A stretch of DNA of 64,000 nucleotides from Lysobacter soli (GTDB taxonomy: Bacteria > Pseudomonadota > Gammaproteobacteria > Xanthomonadales > Xanthomonadaceae): contig NZ_QTJR01000014.1 of the NCBI RefSeq assembly GCF_003382285.1, forward strand, positions 1-64,000, given 5' to 3'. Under the pieces are notes generated by a model. That model was not told the origin of the DNA. It searched no databases and saw only the letters and a program-made list of their open reading frames with translations. The translations under genes were made by a program, and so were the position numbers. Position 1 is the first letter of the stretch. Every line of letters starts with the position of its first letter. Shown piece by piece: positions 55,124 to 63,988 of the stretch.

Positions 55124-55735
55124 TCAGCGCGGCGCGTTCGCCAGTCGCGCCCTGCGTGGCCGCGCGCCCGCATCACGCGCGCCGAACACGTTGAGTTCGA
55201 TCACCACGAACGCCACCAGCCACAGCAACGCGTCCCACGTGTCGAGCCACGCCGCCCGCGGGTTTTCGTCGCCAAAACCCATCGCCGCCCAGTTGAGCAG
55301 GAAGCCGACCAGCGCGACATACAGCGCCGCGGCGATCGCGCGACGCATGCGATGCAGTCGCACGGCTCCTGGCGGCAGGCGCACTTCGAGCTCGAGCAGC
55401 GCGACCACGCCGAGCCACGTCATTTCGTTGAAGAAATCCAGCCACACGCGTTCGAGCGCGTAGCCCACCACGGCAATCACCACGGCGACGCTAGCCAGCA
55501 GGCGCACGCCATGCAGCACTGGAATCCAGCGCGCGCGCAGCGGCCAGCCGCCGGTCTCCCACTCGAACAGCATCAGCAGAACCAGCCACGCCGCGGTGTC
55601 GATCAGCTCCGTGAGCCGACCGTACAACGAGTACAGGACCACGTCGCCCGCGAGCAGCGCATAGATCGACCACTTGAATACGACGAAGCCGCGGCGTGGC
55701 CGCGGCTTCGAGGGTTCGGCAGTGACGCGAGCCAC
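55124..55735 (-). CDS. Hypothetical integral membrane protein
   Basis: A protein of up to 203 residues with five or so hydrophobic helices (FKWSIYALLAGDVVLYSLYG; LIDTAAWLVLLMLF; GVRLLASVAVVIAVVGYAL; AIAAALYVALVGFLLNWAAM; WDALLWLVAFVVIELNVF). No family was recognised. The start is a GTG at 55735. A perfect hairpin GAAGCCGCGG with CCGCGGCTTC (55685-55709) lies inside the first 17 codons and just after the gltA stop, so this start may be wrong or translation may be hindered. No later ATG precedes the first helix. Confidence 0.7.
   Translation of the reverse strand: MARVTAEPSKPRPRRGFVVFKWSIYALLAGDVVLYSLYGRLTELIDTAAWLVLLMLFEWETGGWPLRARWIPVLHGVRLLASVAVVIAVVGYALERVWLDFFNEMTWLGVVALLELEVRLPPGAVRLHRMRRAIAAALYVALVGFLLNWAAMGFGDENPRAAWLDTWDALLWLVAFVVIELNVFGARDAGARPRRARLANAPR
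55685..55709 (-). terminator. Hairpin downstream of gltA, overlapping next gene start
   Basis: GAAGCCGCGG and CCGCGGCTTC form a perfect 10-bp stem with a 5-nt loop, 40 nt after the gltA stop, with no U-run (GTCGTATTC on the minus strand). It may attenuate transcription into the membrane-protein gene. Confidence 0.5.
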
Positions 55736-55748
55736 CGGCGCGATGGAC

Positions 55749-57053
55749 TCAGCGCTTGGCCAAGTCGGTGTAATCGCGCTGCGGCGAGCCGATGTAGATC
55801 TGGCGCGGGCGGCCGATCTTGTTTTCCGGATCGTTCTGCTGCTCCAGCCAGTGCGAGACCCAGCCGGCGGTCCGCGCGATGGCGAACATCACGGTGAACA
55901 TTTCCACCGGAATACCCAGCGCCTTGTAGATGATGCCGGAGTAGAAGTCGACGTTCGGGTAGAGCTTGCGCTGCACGAAGTACTCGTCCTTCAGCGCGGC
56001 CTCTTCCAGCTTCATCGCCACTTCGAGCAGCGGATCGTTGATGCCGAGCTCGCCGAGCACCTTGTGCGTCATCTCGCGGATGATCTTGGCGCGCGGGTCG
56101 AAGTTCTTGTAGACGCGGTGGCCGAAGCCCATCAGGCGGAAGCCCGATTCCTTGTCCTTCGCCTTGGCGACGGCGGAACCGACATTCTCCGGACGGCCGA
56201 TCTCTTCCAGCATCTTCAGCACGGCTTCGTTCGCACCGCCATGCGCCGGGCCCCACAGCGCGGCGACGCCGGCGGCGACGCACGCATACGGGTTGGCGCC
56301 GGTGGAACCGACAAGGCGCACGGTCGAGGTCGACGCGTTCTGCTCGTGGTCGGCGTGCAGGATGAAGAGCAGGTCCAGCGCCTTGGCGGCGACCGGGTTG
56401 AGCTCGAGCGGCTCGCTCGGCACTTCCTTCATCATGTGCAGGAAGCGCGTGGTGTATTCGAGGTTGTTCTTCGGATAGCGCATCGGCCAGCCGATCGAAT
56501 AACGATGGCAGGCGGCGGCGATCGTCGGCACCTTCGCGATCAGGCGGATCGCGGCCAGGCGGCGCTGTTCCGGATCCTCGAGGTCGAGATCGTTGTGGTA
56601 GAAGCTCGCCATCGAGCCGAGCATGCCCACCAGCATCGCCATCGGATGCGCGTCGTGGCGGAAGCCGTAGAGGAACGTGCGGAAGGCCTCATGCATCATC
56701 GTGTGATGCGTGACCTCGTGTTCGAACGAATCGAACTCGCCCTTGCTCGGCAGTTCGCCGTTCATCAGCAGGTACGCGACTTCGAGGAAGCTCGACTTCT
56801 CGGCGAGCTGCTCGATCGGGTAGCCGCGATACAGCAGCACGCCGGCATCGCCGTCGATGTAGGTGACGGCCGACTTGCAGCTGGCGGTGGCCGTGAAGCC
56901 GTTGTCGTAGGTGAAGGCGCCGGTTTCCTTGGGCAGCTTCGCGATGTCGATGCACGGCTGGCCGAGGACGGGATGATGGACCGGCAGGGTCACGGTCTTG
57001 TCGCCGGCGGTCAGGGAGACCTGATCGAAGCCGGATTTGTTGGAATCGGACAC
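55749..57053 (-). CDS. gltA: Citrate synthase
   Basis: A type II hexameric-type citrate synthase of 434 residues, condensing acetyl-CoA and oxaloacetate in the TCA cycle. [38 protein letters not shown] (first catalytic His) and [17 protein letters not shown] (second) with the Asp in a later [13 protein letters not shown] are present. The start is GTG at 57053 ([11 protein letters not shown]), with GAGGAG about 9 nt upstream. An extended -10 (TGCGATAAT) lies about 90 nt upstream. Confidence 0.97.
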   Translation of the reverse strand: MSDSNKSGFDQVSLTAGDKTVTLPVHHPVLGQPCIDIAKLPKETGAFTYDNGFTATASCKSAVTYIDGDAGVLLYRGYPIEQLAEKSSFLEVAYLLMNGELPSKGEFDSFEHEVTHHTMMHEAFRTFLYGFRHDAHPMAMLVGMLGSMASFYHNDLDLEDPEQRRLAAIRLIAKVPTIAAACHRYSIGWPMRYPKNNLEYTTRFLHMMKEVPSEPLELNPVAAKALDLLFILHADHEQNASTSTVRLVGSTGANPYACVAAGVAALWGPAHGGANEAVLKMLEEIGRPENVGSAVAKAKDKESGFRLMGFGHRVYKNFDPRAKIIREMTHKVLGELGINDPLLEVAMKLEEAALKDEYFVQRKLYPNVDFYSGIIYKALGIPVEMFTVMFAIARTAGWVSHWLEQQNDPENKIGRPRQIYIGSPQRDYTDLAKR

Positions 57054-57143
57054 GAAACACTCCTCAAGTCTGCATGCCGCCGGGAAACACGGCACGGAGC
57101 GGGGGACGGGGGTCACGGCACAGATCGGCGCCGCGATCCGTGA

Positions 57144-57152
57144 ATTATCGCA
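57144..57152 (-). promoter_or_regulatory. Extended -10 promoter of gltA
   Basis: On the minus strand TGCGATAAT matches the extended -10 (TGn, GATAAT) and lies about 90 nt before the gltA start. The -35 is poor. Confidence 0.5.
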
Positions 57153-57463
57153 CAACGCCCTTCGAGCGCTGACTCGGACTTTGGTGGCAGGCCACGCTCG
57201 GGCGCATCCCGGCGGGTTCCCGTCCGTTACGAGGGAATGGGCGCAGGAAGCGGCCAGATGGCGAAAAAGCGCGCGCCCCTCGGCCAGTGGGGACGCAGGG
57301 CATGGGCGCTCATTGATGGCCGACCACCCGTCGTCCTGGCCGCCCTCCCTTCGGCGCACTGGCTGCAGCGCCCGGGAATTTGGACGGCCGCCCGGCCCGA
57401 CGCCCTCAGACGACTTGCGACGGGACCGGTCTCGCAAATCCGACGCCGCACTCGTGCGGACAC

Positions 57464-57498
57464 GAAAAAACCGACGGCCACCTCTCGGCAGCCGTCGG
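57464..57498 (-). terminator. Intrinsic terminator of rpmE2
   Basis: On the minus strand CCGACGGC (57491-57498) pairs with GCCGTCGG (57471-57478) across a 12-nt loop, followed by TTTTTTCG. It is about 110 nt past the rpmE2 stop. Confidence 0.85.
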
Positions 57499-57609
57499 CT
57501 GATTTCTGCGCGAAGCTTCGTCGCAATCCGGGACGCCGCGGGCAACCGCGAGGCCGGCGAGTCGTCGTGCGAAGTCCCGTGGGTCGCGCTCGAAAGCGCG
57601 GACCGCGGA

Positions 57610-57855
57610 TTACTTCTGCGCGTAACGCTTGCGGAACTTGTCGACGCGACCGCTGGTGTCGACGATCTTGTGCTTGCCCGTGTAGAACGGATGCGAAGCC
57701 GAGCTGATATCGACCTTGATCAGCGGGTACTCGTTACCGTCTTCCCACTTGATCGTCTCCTTGCTGCCAAGGGTCGAACGCGTCAGGAACTGGTAATCGG
57801 TGGTGACGTCCTGGAAAACGACGTCGCGGTAGTCGGGATGGATGCCGGCCTTCAT
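57610..57855 (-). CDS. rpmE2: 50S ribosomal protein L31 type B
   Basis: An 81-residue ribosomal protein. [28 protein letters not shown] and [27 protein letters not shown] match type B L31, which lacks the zinc-binding CxxC of type A. The start at 57855 gives the standard N-terminus. A TATACT -10 (57889-57894 on the minus strand) lies 35 nt upstream. In other bacteria the type B protein substitutes under zinc shortage under Zur control; no Zur box is evident here, so it may be the main L31. Confidence 0.96.
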   Translation of the reverse strand: MKAGIHPDYRDVVFQDVTTDYQFLTRSTLGSKETIKWEDGNEYPLIKVDISSASHPFYTGKHKIVDTSGRVDKFRKRYAQK

Positions 57856-57888
57856 GGCACTCACCAATTCATTCGGGGAAAGCGCGGC

Positions 57889-57894
57889 AGTATA
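57889..57894 (-). promoter_or_regulatory. Candidate -10 of rpmE2
   Basis: TATACT on the minus strand, 34 nt before the rpmE2 start codon. A TTGCGC 18 nt upstream (57913-57918) may be a weak -35. Confidence 0.45.
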
Positions 57895-57937
57895 GCGGCC
57901 GCCCCTACCCTCGCGCAAGTCGCTACGGAGGCGGATT

Positions 57938-58870
57938 TCAACCCGCCGCCAGCGCCGCCCGGATCAGCCCCTCGAACCGGGCCTGGTCGTAGCGCATGAG
58001 GATCCGGAAACGGTCCGGCAGGCCGTTCTGGCGGTTCCAGTCGACCACGGTCATGCCGCGCGCGTGGCCGTGGCCCAGCTCGACCACGACCGGGCGATCG
58101 ACCAGCTCCGTCGCGCCGTCCGGCTCCAGCGCGTACGCCATCGCCAGCGCGTCGGCCGAATGCCAGTAGTCGCCGCGGCGGTCGGCGGACCATTCGCGCG
58201 TCTTTTTCGAAATGCGCTCGTAAAAACGCGCACGCGGCGAATCGGCGGCGAGCCACTCGACCACGTGGTCGTGCAGCAGGCCGTGCGCGATGGTGCCTTC
58301 CCAGTCGGCCAGGTCGATCTGCGGGAACGCTTCGAAGACGATGTGCGCCGCCTCCGGGTCGAAGTACACGTTGAACTCCGCAGCCGGCGTGATGTTGCCG
58401 TGGCCGGTCACCGCGCCGCCCATCACCACGATGCGGGCGACCCGTTCGGGCAACGTCGGATCGAGCTTGAGCGCGAGCGCGACGTTGGTCAGCGGACCGA
58501 GCGCGACCAGCAGCAGCTTGCCGGCATGCTCGTGCGAGAGCCGCAGGATGGCCTGCGCGGCGTGCTCGCGTTCCGCAGCGCGCTGCGCGGCCTCGTAGCC
58601 GACGTCGCCGAAGCCGTCCTCGCCGTGCACATAGCCCGCGTCGGGCGCCGGATGCAGCAGCGGGCCCGGGCAGCCGGCGAACACCGGTGCCTCGATGCCC
58701 GCGACTTCGCAGAGCTTCAGCGCGTTGGCGACGGTGTGCTTCAGGCCGACGTTGCCCGCGGCGATGGTGAGGCCGACGACCTCATGACGCGGGTCGTTGA
58801 ACGCCATCAACAGGGCCAGCGCGTCGTCCACGCCGGGGTCGGTATCGATCAGGAGAGGGATCTTGTTCAT
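57938..58870 (-). CDS. Nucleoside hydrolase (inosine-uridine preferring type)
   Basis: A 310-residue hydrolase that splits ribonucleosides to base and ribose. [19 protein letters not shown] (residues 6-24) gives the calcium-binding DxDxxxDD cluster. [39 protein letters not shown] (Asn and Glu for ribose), and [12 protein letters not shown] with the catalytic-type Asp near the C-terminus complete the site. Pyrimidine or purine preference cannot be read. It is separated from rpmE2 by 82 nt and precedes nothing in an obvious pathway, though it may belong with the cutC-asparaginase-glucokinase run. Confidence 0.93.
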   Translation of the reverse strand: MNKIPLLIDTDPGVDDALALLMAFNDPRHEVVGLTIAAGNVGLKHTVANALKLCEVAGIEAPVFAGCPGPLLHPAPDAGYVHGEDGFGDVGYEAAQRAAEREHAAQAILRLSHEHAGKLLLVALGPLTNVALALKLDPTLPERVARIVVMGGAVTGHGNITPAAEFNVYFDPEAAHIVFEAFPQIDLADWEGTIAHGLLHDHVVEWLAADSPRARFYERISKKTREWSADRRGDYWHSADALAMAYALEPDGATELVDRPVVVELGHGHARGMTVVDWNRQNGLPDRFRILMRYDQARFEGLIRAALAAG

Positions 58871-58906
58871 CGGCCGATTATCACCGCGACACGTGTCGAG
58901 CGCTTT

Positions 58907-59632
58907 TCACGATTCCAGCGCTTGCCGGAGCGCACGCACGACCGCTGCGCCCGTCTGCCATCGCTGCGCTTCCAGTCCGGGAAGCCGGCGCGGTAGCGCC
59001 AGGGTTGATTCGACCAGCGTTTTCGCCGAGGCATGCACCTCGCGAACGCCAGTGCGCTGCACGAGATCGCGCACGTTTTCCGGCGTGACACCCGCTCCGG
59101 CCATCACGGCGATGCGCCCGACAGCACCCTGCACAAGCGCCGCGATGACGTCCGCGCCCTCCATCGCAGTGGCATGCGCGCCCGACGTCAGCACGCGCTC
59201 GCAACCCAACGCGATCGCCGCCTCCAGCGCCGCCTGCGGATCGCTTGCGACGTCGATCGCGCGATGGAACGTCACGCCGAGCGGACGCGCCGCGTCGATA
59301 AGGTCCCGGCACAGTGCGACATCGACATCGCCGTCGGCGTCGAGCGCGCCGATCACCACGCCGTCGCAGCCGAGGCGCACGCACAGTTCGATATCGCGCA
59401 GCATCGTGTCGCGTTCGAGCGCGTCGAAGCGGAAGTCGCCCGCGCGCGGACGGATCAGCACGTACAGGGGGATGCGCAGGCGTTCGCGCGCCATCGCCAG
59501 CGTCCCGTACGACGGCGTGCAGCCGCCTTCGCCGAGGTTCTCGCAAAGCTCGACGCGGTCGGCGCCGCCTTCCTGCGCGGCCAGTGCCGAGGCCAGCGAA
59601 TTGGCGGCAATTTCCAGCGTTACCGGACTCAC
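58907..59632 (-). CDS. cutC: CutC family protein
   Basis: A TIM-barrel protein of 241 residues, family CutC, named for copper tolerance but of unsettled biochemical role. LEIAANSLASALAAQEGGADRVELCENLGEGGCTPSYGTL, YVLIRPRAGDF, GVVIGALDADGDVD, VTFHRAIDVASDP and VLTSGA are its motifs. The start is GTG at 59632, overlapping the asparaginase stop (GTGA). The context with glycan-related genes suggests a role in that pathway as an alternative to copper. Confidence 0.92.
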   Translation of the reverse strand: MSPVTLEIAANSLASALAAQEGGADRVELCENLGEGGCTPSYGTLAMARERLRIPLYVLIRPRAGDFRFDALERDTMLRDIELCVRLGCDGVVIGALDADGDVDVALCRDLIDAARPLGVTFHRAIDVASDPQAALEAAIALGCERVLTSGAHATAMEGADVIAALVQGAVGRIAVMAGAGVTPENVRDLVQRTGVREVHASAKTLVESTLALPRRLPGLEAQRWQTGAAVVRALRQALES

Positions 59633-60636
59633 TTCTGCTCGGTCCGGTACACCGACGCTGCGTCTTGCAGGCGATCGTGCGGGCCCGGCGATGCGTCCTG
59701 CACGGCATAGACGAAGCCGCGATGCAGCGCGAACGCGCCGACGTCGCCGTCCTTGTTCATCGCAAGGAAGCACACCTGCAGCGTCTTGCTGGCTTCCGGA
59801 CGCTTGCGCACGACGCGGTCGATGGCTTCGCGGCACGCGTCCGCCGGCGAACGCCCCTGCCGCATCAGTTCGACGACGAGGAAGCTCGCGGCATTGCGGA
59901 TCATCTCCTCGCCGACGCCCGAGGCCGTGGCCGCACCGACTTCGTTGTCGACGTACAGACCCGCGCCGATGATCGGGCTGTCGCCCACGCGGCCGTGCAG
60001 CTTCCACGCCATGCCGCTGGTCGTGCATGCGCCGGCCAGCCGTCCCTGCGCATCGCGCGCGAGGATGCCGAGCGTGTCGTGGTTGGTCTTGTCGCCGGGC
60101 CGCGTCTGGCGCTCGGCGTTGATCTGCGGCGCGTACTTCGACGTCTTCAGCCATTCGCGCCATGCATCGCGCGCGGAATCGGTGAGCAGCGGCGTCTTCT
60201 GGAATCCCTGCGCGACGGCGAACTGCTGCGCACCCGCGCCGACGAGCATGACGTGCGGCGTCTTCTCCATCACCGCACGCGCGACGGAGACCGGATGCGC
60301 GATGTCCTCCAGCGCTGCGACCGCGCCGCAGCGGCCGTCGCCGTCCATGATGCTGGCGTCGAGTGTCAGGACGCCGTCGCGATCGGGGTTGCCGCAGCGG
60401 CCGACGGTGGGGTTGCACAGGTCGGCCTCGGCCCAGCGCGCGCCGGCTTCCACCGCATCCAGCGCGCTGCCGCCGCGTGCGAGCACCGGCCATGCAGCCG
60501 CGTTCGCTCCGACACCGAAGTCCCACGTGGACACCACGCGCGCACCGCCTGCGACCGGTGTGCTTTCCACGCGCGGGAGAACGGCGGCGCCGGCCGCGAG
60601 CATCGTGGCCTGCAGGAACTGTCGGCGATTGCCCAT
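59629..60636 (-). CDS. N4-(beta-N-acetylglucosaminyl)-L-asparaginase, exported
   Basis: A Ntn-hydrolase of 335 residues that cleaves GlcNAc-asparagine. The N-terminus NRRQFLQATMLAAGAAVLP is a Tat-type signal. Autocleavage occurs before the Thr of NHDTLGILARDAQG, creating the nucleophile. GRVGDSPIIGAGLYVDNEVGAATASGVGEE is the substrate-binding loop. The export signal suggests action on host or fungal N-glycopeptides in the periplasm. It overlaps cutC and lies 45 nt after glk. Confidence 0.93.
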   Translation of the reverse strand: MGNRRQFLQATMLAAGAAVLPRVESTPVAGGARVVSTWDFGVGANAAAWPVLARGGSALDAVEAGARWAEADLCNPTVGRCGNPDRDGVLTLDASIMDGDGRCGAVAALEDIAHPVSVARAVMEKTPHVMLVGAGAQQFAVAQGFQKTPLLTDSARDAWREWLKTSKYAPQINAERQTRPGDKTNHDTLGILARDAQGRLAGACTTSGMAWKLHGRVGDSPIIGAGLYVDNEVGAATASGVGEEMIRNAASFLVVELMRQGRSPADACREAIDRVVRKRPEASKTLQVCFLAMNKDGDVGAFALHRGFVYAVQDASPGPHDRLQDAASVYRTEQK

Positions 60637-60681
60637 CAGGGTTTCCCGGAAAGTTGGATCGGGCCGAGTGGGCCGATCGGG

Positions 60682-61701
60682 TCAGAAGCCGGAATGGCGC
60701 TCGTAATACCAGGCGGCGGCGCCGACAAGGCCAAGCTGGCCGTGGTCGACCAGCCACACGGGCACGCGCGCGAGCACCTCGCCCAGCACGCCCTTGTTGC
60801 GGAAGCGCTCGGCGAAGTCGCTTTCCAGCAGGAACGGGCGGATCTGCGCGGGAATGCCGCCGGCGAGGTAAACCGCATCCGCACCGAACGTCACCGCGAG
60901 ATCGCCCGCGAGGCTGCCGAGCAGGCTGCAGAACAACTGCAGCGATTCGCGCGCCTGCGCGTCGCCATCGGCCTGCGCGGCCGCCGCGATGGCCTCGGGC
61001 GTGTCGAGCTTCGGCGTCACGCCGTCGAGTTCGCACAGCGCGGTGTAGGTGTTCACCAGGCCCGGGCCGGACAGGACGCGTTCGTTGTCCACGTGCGGCC
61101 AGCGCTGGAGCAGGCGCGTGAGCAGCGCGATCTCGCGCGGCGTACCGACGGCGAGCGACGCGTGCCCGGCCTCGCTCGCCAGCACGCGCAGCGGCACGCC
61201 CTGCTGGAGCGTGCGCGGCAGGCACAGCGACGCACCGAACCCGGTGCCCGGACCGAGCACGAGCGCGGGCCCGTCGCCGGCCTGGACCGGGCCGCAGACG
61301 CGCGTCATCGCGGCCACGTCGATGTAGGGCATTGCGCAGGCCACGGCCTCGAAATCGTTGAGCAGCGCGAAGTAGGCGATGCCGGCCTCGCGGCGCGTGC
61401 GCTCCAGCGAGACCGGCCACTGCAGGTTGGCGTTGATCAGCGTGTCGCCTTCGAGCCTGCCCGCGATGGCGACCACGACATGCGTGCGCTCGGCGCCCTG
61501 GGTTTTCGCGAAGTCGTCGACGATGGCGGCGAGCGAGGGGAATTCGGCGCAGACGTAGCGGTGGTAAGCCAGCACGTCGACCTTGCCGCCGGGTCGCACG
61601 TGGACCAGCCCCAGCCGCGCATGGGTGCCGCCGACGTCGGCGGCGATGAACGGCTGCGAGCCGTGCCGTCCGACGGGATGTTCGGTTGGAGCGGGGATCA
61701 C
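60682..61701 (-). CDS. glk: Glucokinase
   Basis: A protein of 339 residues in the bacterial Glk family (ATP-dependent). FIAADVGGTHARLGLV binds phosphate, LLNDFEAVACAMPY has the catalytic Asp, VLGPGTGFGASLCLP and ASEAGHASLAVGTPRE (the substrate Glu/His) follow, and VYLAGGIPAQIRPFL ends the adenosine site. The start is GTG at 61701 by best family fit. It probably heads the glk-asparaginase-cutC unit. Confidence 0.94.
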   Translation of the reverse strand: MIPAPTEHPVGRHGSQPFIAADVGGTHARLGLVHVRPGGKVDVLAYHRYVCAEFPSLAAIVDDFAKTQGAERTHVVVAIAGRLEGDTLINANLQWPVSLERTRREAGIAYFALLNDFEAVACAMPYIDVAAMTRVCGPVQAGDGPALVLGPGTGFGASLCLPRTLQQGVPLRVLASEAGHASLAVGTPREIALLTRLLQRWPHVDNERVLSGPGLVNTYTALCELDGVTPKLDTPEAIAAAAQADGDAQARESLQLFCSLLGSLAGDLAVTFGADAVYLAGGIPAQIRPFLLESDFAERFRNKGVLGEVLARVPVWLVDHGQLGLVGAAAWYYERHSGF

Positions 61702-61804
61702 GATCGGCGGGTTCGAAGGCTACGACGGGCGTTCATGATGCCCGTTTCGAGCCGCGGGCTGCAGGTTCGGCCTTCACGCAGCGGTTTCGGCGGGCGGCGG
61801 CGAC

Positions 61805-63922
61805 TCACGCGGAGGCGAAGCGGACGGCGCCGCCGACCCAGCGCGCAACGATCCGCTCGGCCAGTTCCGGCGAGTCGTGCAGCAGCTTTTCGCCCATCTC
61901 GTGCACCTGCGGGAGCAGGTCGGCGTCGCGGGCGAGATCGGCCACGCGGAACTGCGCCAGGCCAGTCTGGCGGGTGCCGAGCAGTTCGCCGGGCCCGCGC
62001 AGTTCCAGGTCCTTCTCGGCGATGACGAAGCCGTCGTTGGTCTCGCGCATCGTCTCCAGGCGCTGGCGCGCCATCTGCGACAGCGGCGCCTGGTAGAGCA
62101 ACACGCAGCTCGACGCCGCGCTGCCCCGCCCCACGCGCCCGCGCAGCTGGTGCAGCTGCGCGAGACCCAGGCGCTCGGCGTTCTCGATGATCATCAGCGA
62201 CGCGTTGGGCACGTCGACGCCGACTTCGATCACCGTCGTCGCCACGAGCAGGCCGATCTCGCCGTCCTTGAATGCGCGCATCGTGGCCTGCTTGTCGGCG
62301 GCCTTCATGCGGCCGTGGACCAGGCCGACGCGCACTTCAGGCAGGCGCTTGCACAGATCCTCGTAGGTGGACTGCGCGGCTTGCGCGACCACCTCGTCGC
62401 TGTCGTCGATCAGGGTGCACACCCAGTACGCCTGCCGCCCTTCGGCGCAGGCCTTGCGGATGCGCTCGACGAGTTCGGGCCGGCGCTCGGCGCTCAGCGC
62501 GACCGTCTGCACCGGCGTGCGGCCGGGCGGGAGTTCGTCGATGGCGGAAACGTCGAGGTCGGCGTACGCGGCCATCGCGAGCGTGCGCGGGATAGGTGTC
62601 GCGGTCATGACGAGCTGGTGCGGGACGATCGCATCGCCATTGCCGCTGCCACCGCTGCCCTTGTCGCGCAGCGCCAGGCGCTGGTGCACGCCGAAGCGGT
62701 GCTGTTCGTCGACGATCGCCAGCGCGAGGTCATGGAAGGCCACGCCTTCCTGCATCAGCGCGTGCGTGCCGACGACGACCTGCGCCTCGCCCGAAGCGAC
62801 CTCTTCCAGGACCTTCGCGCGCGCCTTGCCGGTGACCTTGCCGGCGAGCCACGCGACGCGAATGCCGAGCGGTTCGAGCCAGCCGCGCAGGTTGTTGAGG
62901 TGCTGCTCGGCGAGTAGTTCCGTCGGCGCCATCAACGCGGCCTGCCGGCCGGCTTCCACCGCGCACATCGCGGCGAGTGCGGCGACGACCGTCTTGCCGC
63001 TGCCGACATCGCCCTGCACCAGGCGCAGCATCGGGTGCGGCTGCGCGAGGTCCTGGCGGATCTGTTCGAACACGCGCTGCTGCGCGCCGGTGAGCGCGAA
63101 GGGCAGCCGCTTGCGCAACGTGTCGGCCAGCGCGATCCGGTCCAGCACCGGCGCGGCGTGTGCCTGCTGTGCGATGCGCTGGCGACGCAGGCTCAGGTGG
63201 TGCGCGAGCAGTTCCTCGATCGCGAGCCGGCGCTGCGCCGGATGACGCCCCGCGAGCAGCGCGGCGACGTCGGCATCCTGCGGCGGCCGATGCACCGTCA
63301 GCAGCGCTTCGCGCAGCGAAGGCAGGTTCGAACCGTCGCGCAGCTCGCGCGGAAGGAGTTCCAGCGCGTCCTCGTCGGGCAGGCGATCGAGCGCCTGGCC
63401 GATCAGGCGCCGCAGCGACACCGGCCCGAGGCCCTCGATCGCCGGATACACCGGATCCAGGCTGGTGCCCAGCGCGTCGTCGCCGGCCTCGTCGATCATC
63501 CGATAGCTCGGATGGACGATCTCCAGCCCGTGCTGGCCCGGCCGCGGCGTGCCGTAGCAGCGCACGCGCGCGCCGACCTGGAACTGCGCCACCTGCGCGG
63601 CGCGGAAATGGAAGAAGCGCAGCACCAGCGTGCCGTGGGAATCGTCGCCGAGGGCCACGCGCAGCATCGGGCGATAGCGGAATCCGCGTTCGACCGCTTC
63701 CACGCGCCCTTCCACCTGCACCGCCACGCCCGGCTGCAACAGGCGGATCGGCGTCAGCGCGGTGCGGTCCTCGTACTGGCGCGGCAGTTGCAGCCAGAGG
63801 TCCTGCAGCGTGGCGAGCCCGCGTGCGGCGAGCTTCTCGGCCACGCGCGGCCCGACGCCCTTCAGGGCGCTGATCGGCTGCTGTTGAAGATCGACGGACG
63901 CCCCGCCCTTGCGAATCGGCAT
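61805..63922 (-). CDS. recG: ATP-dependent DNA helicase RecG
   Basis: A replication-fork reversal helicase of 705 residues. The wedge domain occupies the first about 200 residues (ISALKGVGPRVAEKLAARGL; LRFFHFRAAQVAQFQVG). The helicase core has GDVGSGKTVVAALAAM (Walker A), IVDEQHRFGVHQRLAL (DEQH), MTATPIPRTLAMAAYADLDVSAIDELPPGR, ATTVIEVGVDVPNA and QLRGRVGRG. The C-terminal TRG-like motif region reads KDLELRGPGELLGTRQTGLAQFR. Length and motifs are intact. Confidence 0.97.
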   Translation of the reverse strand: MPIRKGGASVDLQQQPISALKGVGPRVAEKLAARGLATLQDLWLQLPRQYEDRTALTPIRLLQPGVAVQVEGRVEAVERGFRYRPMLRVALGDDSHGTLVLRFFHFRAAQVAQFQVGARVRCYGTPRPGQHGLEIVHPSYRMIDEAGDDALGTSLDPVYPAIEGLGPVSLRRLIGQALDRLPDEDALELLPRELRDGSNLPSLREALLTVHRPPQDADVAALLAGRHPAQRRLAIEELLAHHLSLRRQRIAQQAHAAPVLDRIALADTLRKRLPFALTGAQQRVFEQIRQDLAQPHPMLRLVQGDVGSGKTVVAALAAMCAVEAGRQAALMAPTELLAEQHLNNLRGWLEPLGIRVAWLAGKVTGKARAKVLEEVASGEAQVVVGTHALMQEGVAFHDLALAIVDEQHRFGVHQRLALRDKGSGGSGNGDAIVPHQLVMTATPIPRTLAMAAYADLDVSAIDELPPGRTPVQTVALSAERRPELVERIRKACAEGRQAYWVCTLIDDSDEVVAQAAQSTYEDLCKRLPEVRVGLVHGRMKAADKQATMRAFKDGEIGLLVATTVIEVGVDVPNASLMIIENAERLGLAQLHQLRGRVGRGSAASSCVLLYQAPLSQMARQRLETMRETNDGFVIAEKDLELRGPGELLGTRQTGLAQFRVADLARDADLLPQVHEMGEKLLHDSPELAERIVARWVGGAVRFASA

Positions 63923-63988
63923 CGGGAAAGGATGCCGCGAAAGGCGCGTCGGTAGAAAGAGGGAAAGTGGGCGGCGCCGTGTCGGAAG

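Larger units (their letters stand above)
57054..57609. other. Intergenic region between gltA and rpmE2
   Basis: 556 bases with no convincing gene. Contents: gltA leader and promoter (57144-57152), the rpmE2 terminator (57464-57498) and about 300 bases in between showing nothing. Short frames through it lack plausible starts and composition. Confidence 0.5.

Noticed and set aside
57237-57707. Open frame in the gltA-rpmE2 gap
   Set aside because: It runs into the rpmE2 gene in the opposite direction, has no ribosome site, and covers the rpmE2 terminator.
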